This document shows positions 1-5,710 of a stretch of 10,280 nt of DNA, piece by piece (within the stretch, counting starts at the first letter, position 1; the number at the start of each line of letters is the position of its first letter). The position numbers were made by a program, and so were the translations under genes. The stretch lies in assembly GCA_902780985.1 (NCBI GenBank), contig CACZHN010000072.1:1-10280 (forward strand). The letters are read 5' to 3'. Under the pieces are notes generated by a model. It worked only from the letters and a program-made list of their open reading frames with translations. It had not been told where the DNA came from and ran no database searches. This DNA comes from an uncultured Lachnospiraceae bacterium. Its GTDB lineage: Bacteria; Bacillota_A; Clostridia; Lachnospirales; Lachnospiraceae.

Positions 1-8
1 CTCACGGG

Positions 9-21
9 CAGGTTGAACCTG
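9..21. repeat. Short odd-centred dyad CAGGTTgAACCTG
   Basis: Seen: six-base arms flank a single G. As RNA it would be a small hairpin with a three-base loop. No T-run follows on either strand, so it is not a convincing terminator. It may belong to an upstream gene that lies outside the window. Confidence 0.3.
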
Positions 22-66
22 TTTGATATGATCAGAAAAAAATGAATTTAGTTTACCATAATTCTG

Positions 67-135
67 ATTTTGTACCATTTTGTACCGTTTTCTCAATTTG
101 TAATTCTGAAATGAGCCACTTAAAATGGTACAAAA
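67..135. repeat. Tandem 10-mer plus 14-bp inverted repeat
   Basis: Seen: ATTTTGTACC occurs twice in tandem (67-76 and 77-86). TTTTGTACCATTTT (68-81) is the exact reverse complement of AAAATGGTACAAAA (122-135), with 40 bases between the arms. TAATTCTGA is also directly repeated at 59-67 and 101-109. The stretch encodes no recognisable protein. It could be a regulatory site with paired half-sites, or debris of a repeat element. The arms share the ATGGTAC/GTACCAT core with dyads at the fruK start and inside fbp. Confidence 0.6.
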
Positions 136-156
136 ATAGTCAATTCTATTTTTTAT

Positions 157-170
157 ATTTTGCGCAAAAT
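157..170. repeat. Perfect 14-bp palindrome ATTTTGCGCAAAAT
   Basis: Seen: a perfect two-fold palindrome within the 3' end of the GGDEF remnant. It has the size and symmetry of an operator for a dimeric regulator, but no regulator can be assigned to it. Chance palindromes of this length are expected less than once per 10 kb in random sequence, so it is suggestive only. Confidence 0.4.
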
Positions 171-171
171 G

Positions 172-215
172 AAGGGACACTTTCTGAAAGTAATTTTGGA
201 TTGTGTCCCTTTTTT
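172..215 (+). terminator. Possible Rho-independent terminator of an upstream gene
   Basis: Seen: a perfect 9-bp stem, AAGGGACAC (172-180) with GTGTCCCTT (203-211), followed by a T-run (210-215). The 22-base loop is large, although it could hold a small inner hairpin. It would stop transcripts entering from the left end of the window before they reach fruK. It overlaps the antisense GGDEF remnant, so part of the sequence may simply be old coding DNA. Confidence 0.4.
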
Positions 216-361
216 GCCTTCATGGCGACTTTATTTTCATACATATTCTGGTCTGCACGTTTGAATACATCCTCTACTGAGGTGTCTATTCCCGGCGTAT
301 AATAAGATATTCCGATTGCAGCTGAAATGACCAATATGATTAAAAATAGTCAACTTTTTGC

Positions 362-390
362 TTGATTTTGACTGAGTTTGATTGTATACT
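362..390 (+). promoter_or_regulatory. Sigma-A promoter of the fru operon, with repeated TTGA(T/C)T
   Basis: Seen: a -35 box TTGATT (362-367), a 17-base spacer and a -10 box TATACT (385-390). This places the transcript start near 397 and gives a leader of about 25 nt. The spacer and -35 carry TTGATT (362-367), TTGACT (368-373) and TTGATT (378-383), with the inverted AGTCAA just upstream (348-353). Inference: these repeats overlap RNA polymerase contacts and are good candidates for FruR operator half-sites. No convincing catabolite-response element was found here. Confidence 0.65.
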
Positions 391-421
391 GAATTTATGA
401 TGTAAAATAGGAGGTGGCAAA

Positions 422-435
422 ATGGTATATACCAT
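422..435. repeat. Perfect 14-bp palindrome over the fruK start codon
   Basis: Seen: ATGGTATATACCAT is a perfect palindrome that begins with the fruK ATG. As DNA it could bind a dimeric regulator downstream of the promoter (a roadblock site). As RNA it cannot fold fully because it lacks a loop, though dimer-like or partial structures could affect initiation. ATGGTA here is also simply Met-Val, so half of the motif is constrained by coding. Confidence 0.4.
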
Positions 436-1327
436 AACATTTAACCCATCACTTGACTATATCGTTACGGTTGATGATTTTAAGCTTGGGCTTACAAACC
501 GGACAACATCGGAGCTGATGCTGCCGGGAGGTAAGGGAGTTAATGTTTCAATCGTTCTCAGTAATCTCGGAATCGAAAATACTGCCATTTATTTTTCGGC
601 AGGATTTGTTGGTGACGAGATAACAAGAAGGATAAAGGAAAGCGGAATAAAAGCTGATGAGATCAGAATCAGCGAAGGATGTTCCAGAATTAACCTTAAG
701 CTTAAATCAATTGATGGTACCGAGATAAATGGTATGGGTCCTGACATCTCTGATGAAGCTATAGCAGAACTGTATAAAAAGCTGGATGGATTAAAGGAAG
801 GGGATACTCTTGTTCTTGCAGGAAGTATTCCTTCTAGTATGCCTGAAACCATATACAGTGATATTATGGCAAATCTTCAGGGAAAGGGAATTAGGATAGT
901 AGTCGATGCTACCAAAGATCTCCTGCTAAATGTACTCAAATACAAACCATTCCTTATAAAGCCTAATAACCATGAACTTGGAGAAATCTTTGGTGTCAAA
1001 CTGGAAACTAGAGAGAGCGTTGTTGAGTACGCTCAGAAGCTGCTTGAAATGGGAGCGGAAAATGTAATCATTTCCATGGCCGGTGAAGGTGCGGTATTTG
1101 TAAACGGCAATGGAGAAGTATACATGAGAGAAGCTCCGAAAGGGAAACTCGTTAACGGCGTAGGTGCAGGCGATTCAATGGTAGCAGGATTTATAGCGGG
1201 ATATCTGACAGAAAAGAATTTGCTCCATGCATTTAAACTGGGACTTAGTTCGGGGTCAGCCAGCGCATTTTCTGAAAACCTGGCAACAAAAGAAGAAATC
1301 ATGAAGGTTTATTCAACAGTAGAGTAG
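422..1327 (+). CDS. fruK: 1-phosphofructokinase (FruK)
   Basis: This cytoplasmic PfkB-family sugar kinase phosphorylates fructose-1-phosphate with ATP to give fructose-1,6-bisphosphate, the step after fructose uptake by the PTS. At 301 residues it has the usual family length. The N-terminus has the TFNPSLD opening common to 1-phosphofructokinases, the substrate-side GGKGVN motif is at 36-41, and the PfkB signature NGVGAGDSM lies at 245-253, with Asp251 the expected catalytic base. The ATG start is preceded by AGGAGG (409-414) at 7 nt. It is the first gene of the operon, and fruA follows after 17 nt. A perfect 14-bp palindrome covers its first codons. Assignment to 1-phosphofructokinase and not tagatose-6-phosphate kinase rests on the neighbouring fructose EII. 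Confidence 0.95.
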   Translation: MVYTITFNPSLDYIVTVDDFKLGLTNRTTSELMLPGGKGVNVSIVLSNLGIENTAIYFSAGFVGDEITRRIKESGIKADEIRISEGCSRINLKLKSIDGTEINGMGPDISDEAIAELYKKLDGLKEGDTLVLAGSIPSSMPETIYSDIMANLQGKGIRIVVDATKDLLLNVLKYKPFLIKPNNHELGEIFGVKLETRESVVEYAQKLLEMGAENVIISMAGEGAVFVNGNGEVYMREAPKGKLVNGVGAGDSMVAGFIAGYLTEKNLLHAFKLGLSSGSASAFSENLATKEEIMKVYSTVE

Positions 1328-1344
1328 AGAAGGAGGAGCAAAGA

Positions 1345-3432
1345 ATGAAGATTATAGAACTTCTTGATAAGAAGAGTATAAGTCTTGAAGCGGCACCGAA
1401 GTCTAAAAGTGAAGCGCTGGATTTGGCCGTAGATCTTATGGCGGAAAGCGGAAAGATCAAAGACAAAGAAGCTTATAAAAAACTGGTGTATGCACGTGAA
1501 GAAGAAAGCACCACAGGAGTAGGAGAAGGAATAGCTATTCCTCACGGAAAAGGCGACTGTGTCGACAAGCCGGGACTTGCGGCAATGGTAATAAAAGATG
1601 GAGTTGATTTCGAAGCACTTGATGAGGAACCTGTAAATATTCTTTTCCTTATCGCAGCTCCTGATACAGAAGATAATGTACATCTGGATGTGCTTTCAAA
1701 GCTCTCCATGATGCTTATGGATGAAGACTTCCGTAATTCACTCATTAATGCTAAGGATGTTGACGAGTTTATCGATATCGTAGACAGAACCGATGAGGAA
1801 AGAGGAAGTGTTGATGAGACTATAGCCGAAACATCTATAGTTGATGATACATCCGGCGCACTTAAGGTTGTTGCCGTAACTTCATGTCCTACCGGAATCG
1901 CTCATACTTATATGGCTGCCGAAGGTCTTGAGAAAGCAGCTGATAAGGCAGGTATAAAGATTAAGATAGAAACCAGGGGTTCCTCGGGAGCAAAGAATGT
2001 CCTTACAGATGAAGATATAGCTGCAGCTGACTGTGTAATAGTAACAGCTGATTCGAAAGTACCTATGGATAGATTTAAAGGTAAGAAGGTTATTCAGCGT
2101 AAGGTTGCAGACGGAATAAATAAAGCCGATGAGCTGATGGGAATTGTTAAAGACGGCTCGGCGCCTATTTTCTCGGGAGATGCTTCGGAAAGTAGCGAAA
2201 GCGAAAAAACAGAAAATCAGGGTAGCGTAGGACATAAGATTTATACCTGGCTTATGAACGGTGTTTCCCATATGCTTCCTTTCGTAATCGGTGGTGGTAT
2301 CCTCGTAGCTATTGCATTCCTGATCGATACAATAGCAGGATACGGAGCAACAGGTGGTGGAGACTTCGGTAGTATCACACCACTTGCAGCACTTCTTAAG
2401 TATATCGGTGGTCTCGCTATGGGACTTATGGTTCCGGTTCTTGCAGGATATATAGCTTATGCGATAGCCGACAGACCGGGTCTTGCAGTCGGATTTGTAG
2501 GTGGTATGCTTGCATCCAACGGTAATGCACTCCTTTCCGGATATACATTTGCAGAAGGCACACTTGTAGACGGAAAAGCAATCGGTGGATTCGGAGAATT
2601 CCTTTCCAAGTTTGCATTCCAGCAGCCGGACGGTGGTAATACAGTATCCGGATTCCTCGGCGGTATCGTAGCAGGTTTCCTTGCAGGGTTTATCGTTCTC
2701 GGACTTCAGAAGCTGTGTGCAAATCTTCCACAGGCACTGGATGGAATCAAGCCGACACTTATTTATCCACTTGTTGGTATCTTCCTTGAAGGCGTGATAA
2801 TGTGCTTCATACTTAATCCGCTTATCGGACTTGCAAACACAGGTCTTTCACATATGCTTACAGCTATTTCCGATGCGGGAATGCTGACAGTACTCGGACT
2901 CATCTTAGGTGCCATGATGGCAATAGATATGGGTGGTCCTATCAATAAAGCGGCTTATGTATTCGGTGTTGGTATGCTTACTCAGGCATCTGATTATCTG
3001 AACAGTGGAATGTCCGCAGACGATCCGAAGGTTGTTGCATGCTATGTATCAATGGCAGCAATCATGGTTGGTGGTATGGTTCCACCGGTTGGTATCGCAC
3101 TTGCATGCTGGATATTCCCTAAGAAGTTTACGAAGGCAGAACGTGGTTCGGCTGTATCAAATGTTGTCATGGGTGCTTCATTCATCACTGAGGGAGCTAT
3201 CCCATTTGCAGCGGCAGATCCACTTCACACTATTCCTTGTACAATGGTTGGAGCAGGAGTTGCGGGATTCCTTGCAGCACTCTTCAAATGTACACTTATG
3301 GCACCTCACGGTGGACTCTTCGTATTCGCAACAGTTGGAAATCCATTTATGTATATCGTAGCATGGTTGGTTGGTTCGGCAGTTACATGTATAATGCTCG
3401 GACTTATCAAGAAGCCGGCTGAAATGAATTGA
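1345..3432 (+). CDS. fruA: PTS fructose-specific EIIABC
   Basis: This membrane permease takes up fructose and phosphorylates it to fructose-1-phosphate. Domain order is A-B-C in 695 residues. EIIA (about 1-148) has the phosphoryl-accepting His67 in GIAIPHGK. An acidic linker follows, then EIIB (about 173-270) with Cys181 in TSCPTGIAHTYMA, the fructose-type signature. A Ser/Glu-rich linker (about 272-297) leads to EIIC (about 298-690), a polytopic membrane domain with AIDMGGPINKAAYVFG (around 526-541) and FITEGAIPFAAADP (613-626). There is a single B domain and no fused HPr, as in Bacillus FruA and unlike some proteobacterial forms. AGGAGG (1331-1336) lies 8 nt before the ATG. It is the second gene of the operon; a 52-nt AT-rich gap separates it from ptsH. 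Confidence 0.96.
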   Translation: MKIIELLDKKSISLEAAPKSKSEALDLAVDLMAESGKIKDKEAYKKLVYAREEESTTGVGEGIAIPHGKGDCVDKPGLAAMVIKDGVDFEALDEEPVNILFLIAAPDTEDNVHLDVLSKLSMMLMDEDFRNSLINAKDVDEFIDIVDRTDEERGSVDETIAETSIVDDTSGALKVVAVTSCPTGIAHTYMAAEGLEKAADKAGIKIKIETRGSSGAKNVLTDEDIAAADCVIVTADSKVPMDRFKGKKVIQRKVADGINKADELMGIVKDGSAPIFSGDASESSESEKTENQGSVGHKIYTWLMNGVSHMLPFVIGGGILVAIAFLIDTIAGYGATGGGDFGSITPLAALLKYIGGLAMGLMVPVLAGYIAYAIADRPGLAVGFVGGMLASNGNALLSGYTFAEGTLVDGKAIGGFGEFLSKFAFQQPDGGNTVSGFLGGIVAGFLAGFIVLGLQKLCANLPQALDGIKPTLIYPLVGIFLEGVIMCFILNPLIGLANTGLSHMLTAISDAGMLTVLGLILGAMMAIDMGGPINKAAYVFGVGMLTQASDYLNSGMSADDPKVVACYVSMAAIMVGGMVPPVGIALACWIFPKKFTKAERGSAVSNVVMGASFITEGAIPFAAADPLHTIPCTMVGAGVAGFLAALFKCTLMAPHGGLFVFATVGNPFMYIVAWLVGSAVTCIMLGLIKKPAEMN

Positions 3433-3458
3433 TAAATAAGAAATCAATAACGTAAAAA
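3429..3458 (+). promoter_or_regulatory. Possible internal promoter before ptsH
   Basis: Seen: TTGATA (3429-3434) overlapping the fruA stop, an 18-base spacer, then TAAAAA (3453-3458), a weak -10. The 52-nt gap is the longest in the operon and very AT-rich, and no terminator hairpin is visible in it. An internal promoter would allow ptsH-fbp-ptsI-fruR to be expressed without fruKA. The gap could equally be an RNase processing site. Inference only. Confidence 0.3.
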
Positions 3459-3484
3459 TATATAAAAATTAGGAGGTAACCGAT

Positions 3485-3742
3485 ATGGTAAGTTTTGAGT
3501 ATGAGATCAAGGATGTTCACGGAATTCACGCAAGACCTGCAACAGATCTGTTTAAGCTGACAAAGAATTATGAGTCAGCTGTTAAGGTTGCGAAGGGTGA
3601 CAGAGAAGTTCCATTCAAGGGACTTATGGGTATCATGTCACTGGGAGCAAAGCAGGGCGATACAGTTAAGTTTACATTCGAAGGTCCTGACGAAGAAGCT
3701 GAGATGGCTGCTGTTAAGGAGTTTATGGAAGCAAACCTGTAA
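3485..3742 (+). CDS. ptsH: HPr-family phosphocarrier protein lacking Ser46
   Basis: HPr carries phosphate from Enzyme I to the EIIA domain of the sugar permease, in the cytoplasm. The 85-residue length is normal. His15 sits in GIHARPA (13-19) with the conserved Arg17, so the catalytic phosphocarrier site is intact. The regulatory site is not: where Firmicute HPr normally has K-S-I-M-G (Ser46), this protein has K45-G46-L47-M48-G49, and codon 46 is GGA. It therefore should not be a substrate of HPr kinase/phosphorylase nor act as the CcpA corepressor. AGGAGGT (3471-3477) lies 7 nt before the ATG. It is followed by fbp after 15 nt and shares the operon with its likely donor (ptsI) and acceptor (fruA). 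Confidence 0.93.
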   Translation: MVSFEYEIKDVHGIHARPATDLFKLTKNYESAVKVAKGDREVPFKGLMGIMSLGAKQGDTVKFTFEGPDEEAEMAAVKEFMEANL

Positions 3743-3757
3743 AAAGAGGTACGATAG

Positions 3758-5704
3758 ATGAGAGATATGGATTATTTAAATCTTCTCAGTCACGAGTTTC
3801 CGAGTGCACGAAGCTGTGCTGCAGAGATGATAAATCTGAATGCCATCCTGGCACTTCCAAAGGGAAATGAATTCTTCTTTTCGGATATACATGGTGAGTA
3901 TGAAAGCTTTATACATCTTATCCGGAGTGCTTCGGGCGTGGTTAAGGCGAAGATCGAAGATGTATTCGGCAGCCTTATGACGGAAGAAGAACAAAGTAAG
4001 CTCGCGCATCTCATCTATTATCCTAACGAAGTACTTATTACTATGAAACATTCAGGTGAGATAGCTGATGGATGGTACGAACGTACCATTCATCAGCTTG
4101 TTATGCTTGTAAGGGAAGTTTCTTCGAAGTACACAAGATCAAAGGTTCGTAAAAAGATGCCCGAAGAATACGGTTATGCAATAGACGAACTGATTCATAC
4201 GGATGAATCTGAACCTGATAAAAGACTGTACTATAACGAGATAATCAAATCAGTTGCAAAAATAGAAGTGGCGGATGATTTCATTATAGCCTTAGCTGAA
4301 CTTATACAGTCCCTACTTATCGATACACTTCATATCATCGGAGATATATTCGATCGTGGTCCGAGAGCTGACTACGTTATGGATGAGCTGATAAAGTTCA
4401 GGAACGTGGATATCCAGTGGGGTAATCACGATGTAAGCTGGATGGGCGCCGCAGCGGGAAACACAACCTGTATAGCAACAGTTCTGAGAATTGCTACAGG
4501 CTATAATTCCTTTGATGTGCTTGAGGACGGATACGGTATAAATCTGAGACCGCTCTCTATGTTTGCGGATAAGATATATAAGAATGATGAATGTAAATGC
4601 TTTTGGCCGCATTTACTTGATGATAATGAATATGATTCTGTTTCACCATCACTTGCCGCAAAAATGTGCAAGGCAATTTCCATTATCGAACTGAAACTGT
4701 CAGGTCAGCTTATAAAGCGTCACGCGGAGTTTCAGATGAATGACAGACTTCTGCTTGATAAGATCGACTATGAAAAAGGAACGGTTCTTATCGGTGATAA
4801 GGAATATAAGATGAAGGATATGAATTTTCCTACGATCGATCCGAAGGATCCGTATAAGCTTACGGATGAAGAGGAACAACTCGTTGAGACTCTCAAGATA
4901 TCATTCCTTCATAGCAGAAGACTTCAGAAACATATCAGATTTTTATATTCTCACGGAAGTATATATAAGAAGTACAATAATAACCTTTTGTTCCACGGAT
5001 GTATTCCGATGGATGAGAATGGGGAATTTATAGTCCTTGCTACCGATGAGGGTAAGTATAGGGGAAAAGATCTGATGGATTTCTTTGAAGAGAAGATCAT
5101 AGATGCATATTTTGCGGATGAGTTCGATGAGCCGGAAAAGAAAAAGTACGGAGTTGACCTTATGTGGTATATGTGGGCAGGACCTATATCTCCGCTTTTC
5201 GGTAAAGACAAAATGGCCACTTTTGAACACATTTATTTAGAAGAAAAAGAACTGGCTAAAGAAAACTATAATGCTTATTACGAGTTTTCAAAACAGTCTG
5301 AGTATTGCGATAAAATATTCGAAGAATTTGAAATGAATCCGGAGATTTCCCATATAATAAACGGTCACGTTCCGGTAAAGGTTGTTAAGGGCGAGAAGCC
5401 TGTGAAAGCTAACGGAAAGCTGTATGTGATAGACGGAGGTCTGTCCAAGGCTTATCACAGAAGAACGGGAATAGCAGGTTATACACTTATATTTAATTCC
5501 CATCATCTGGCGCTTGCCGAGCATACGGAATACGACCGAAAGGGAGATAATACTCCGAAAATGTATGTTACGGAAATGCTTCCTCGAAGACTGCTTGTAA
5601 GGGATACGGACATAGGTGAGGAACTTAAGAAAAGAATATTCGACCTTGAAGAACTGATAGAGTGCTATCGGATAGGTCTTATCAAAGAACACGAGAGGGG
5701 GTAG
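3758..5704 (+). CDS. fbp: Fructose-1,6-bisphosphatase, class III
   Basis: This cytoplasmic enzyme hydrolyses fructose-1,6-bisphosphate to fructose-6-phosphate and phosphate. Its 648 residues fit the large class III family found in Firmicutes (Bacillus type), which is unrelated to the E. coli Fbp fold. Metallophosphoesterase motifs appear in order: SDIHGEYE (Asp43, His45), GDIFDRG (195-201), GNHD (222-225) and NGHVPVK (from 535), followed by the DGGLSKAYHRRTGIAGYTL region typical of the class. AGAGGT (3745-3750) precedes the ATG by 7 nt. The gene lies between ptsH and ptsI, 6 nt before the latter. Fructose entering as fructose-1-phosphate bypasses fructose-6-phosphate, so this enzyme would supply it for cell-wall, pentose or storage synthesis (inference). 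A long inverted repeat lies within the coding sequence (4063-4098). Confidence 0.95.
   Translation: MRDMDYLNLLSHEFPSARSCAAEMINLNAILALPKGNEFFFSDIHGEYESFIHLIRSASGVVKAKIEDVFGSLMTEEEQSKLAHLIYYPNEVLITMKHSGEIADGWYERTIHQLVMLVREVSSKYTRSKVRKKMPEEYGYAIDELIHTDESEPDKRLYYNEIIKSVAKIEVADDFIIALAELIQSLLIDTLHIIGDIFDRGPRADYVMDELIKFRNVDIQWGNHDVSWMGAAAGNTTCIATVLRIATGYNSFDVLEDGYGINLRPLSMFADKIYKNDECKCFWPHLLDDNEYDSVSPSLAAKMCKAISIIELKLSGQLIKRHAEFQMNDRLLLDKIDYEKGTVLIGDKEYKMKDMNFPTIDPKDPYKLTDEEEQLVETLKISFLHSRRLQKHIRFLYSHGSIYKKYNNNLLFHGCIPMDENGEFIVLATDEGKYRGKDLMDFFEEKIIDAYFADEFDEPEKKKYGVDLMWYMWAGPISPLFGKDKMATFEHIYLEEKELAKENYNAYYEFSKQSEYCDKIFEEFEMNPEISHIINGHVPVKVVKGEKPVKANGKLYVIDGGLSKAYHRRTGIAGYTLIFNSHHLALAEHTEYDRKGDNTPKMYVTEMLPRRLLVRDTDIGEELKKRIFDLEELIECYRIGLIKEHERG
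4063..4098. repeat. 36-bp near-perfect inverted repeat inside fbp
   Basis: Seen: left arm AGCTGATGGATGGTACG (4063-4079), centre AA, right arm CGTACCATTCATCAGCT (4082-4098). Sixteen of 17 positions are complementary, and the exception (4071/4090) would be a G-U pair in RNA. The transcript could thus form an uninterrupted hairpin of about 16 bp with a GAAC loop. It encodes ordinary-looking FBPase residues (ADGWYERTIHQL), so it is not an insertion. There is no T-run, so it is not an intrinsic terminator. It may affect mRNA stability or translation, or bind a protein; its role is unknown. Confidence 0.8.
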
Positions 5705-5710
5705 TACTGA

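Larger units (their letters stand above)
146..334 (-). pseudogene. GGDEF-domain C-terminal remnant (diguanylate cyclase fragment)
   Basis: The minus-strand reading frame encodes about 60 residues that match the end of a GGDEF domain: an ISAAIGISYY segment (the SxG region), then GIDTSVEDVFKRAD and the typical ADQNMYENK...KKGHN ending. The GG(D/E)EF active-site loop and all upstream domains are absent. The frame hits a TGA at 350-352, just where the fruK promoter region begins. An ATG or a ribosome binding site is not evident; the first possible start is TTG. This is therefore almost certainly a decayed fragment and not a functional cyclase. The family match rests on motif recognition only. Confidence 0.7.
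132..353. repeat. 12-bp direct repeat flanking the GGDEF remnant
   Basis: Seen: AAAAATAGTCAA occurs at 132-143 and 342-353, exactly 210 bp apart. The copies bracket the antisense GGDEF fragment almost to the base: its stop codon is at 146-148 and recognisable homology begins near 337. This could be a scar of insertion or deletion between short homologies. Alternatively the copies could be two operator-like sites, because 210 bp is close to 20 helical turns and the AGTCAA part recurs, inverted, as TTGACT in the fruK promoter (368-373). Confidence 0.55.

Noticed and set aside
362..435. Catabolite-response element (CcpA site) at the fruK promoter
   Set aside because: No sequence close to the TGNAANCGNNNNCA-type consensus was found in this stretch.
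3005..3361. Open frame of 118 codons within fruA
   Set aside because: It overlaps the well-supported EIIC region in another frame, has no ribosome binding site and no family resemblance; it is a shadow of the strongly biased codon use in fruA.
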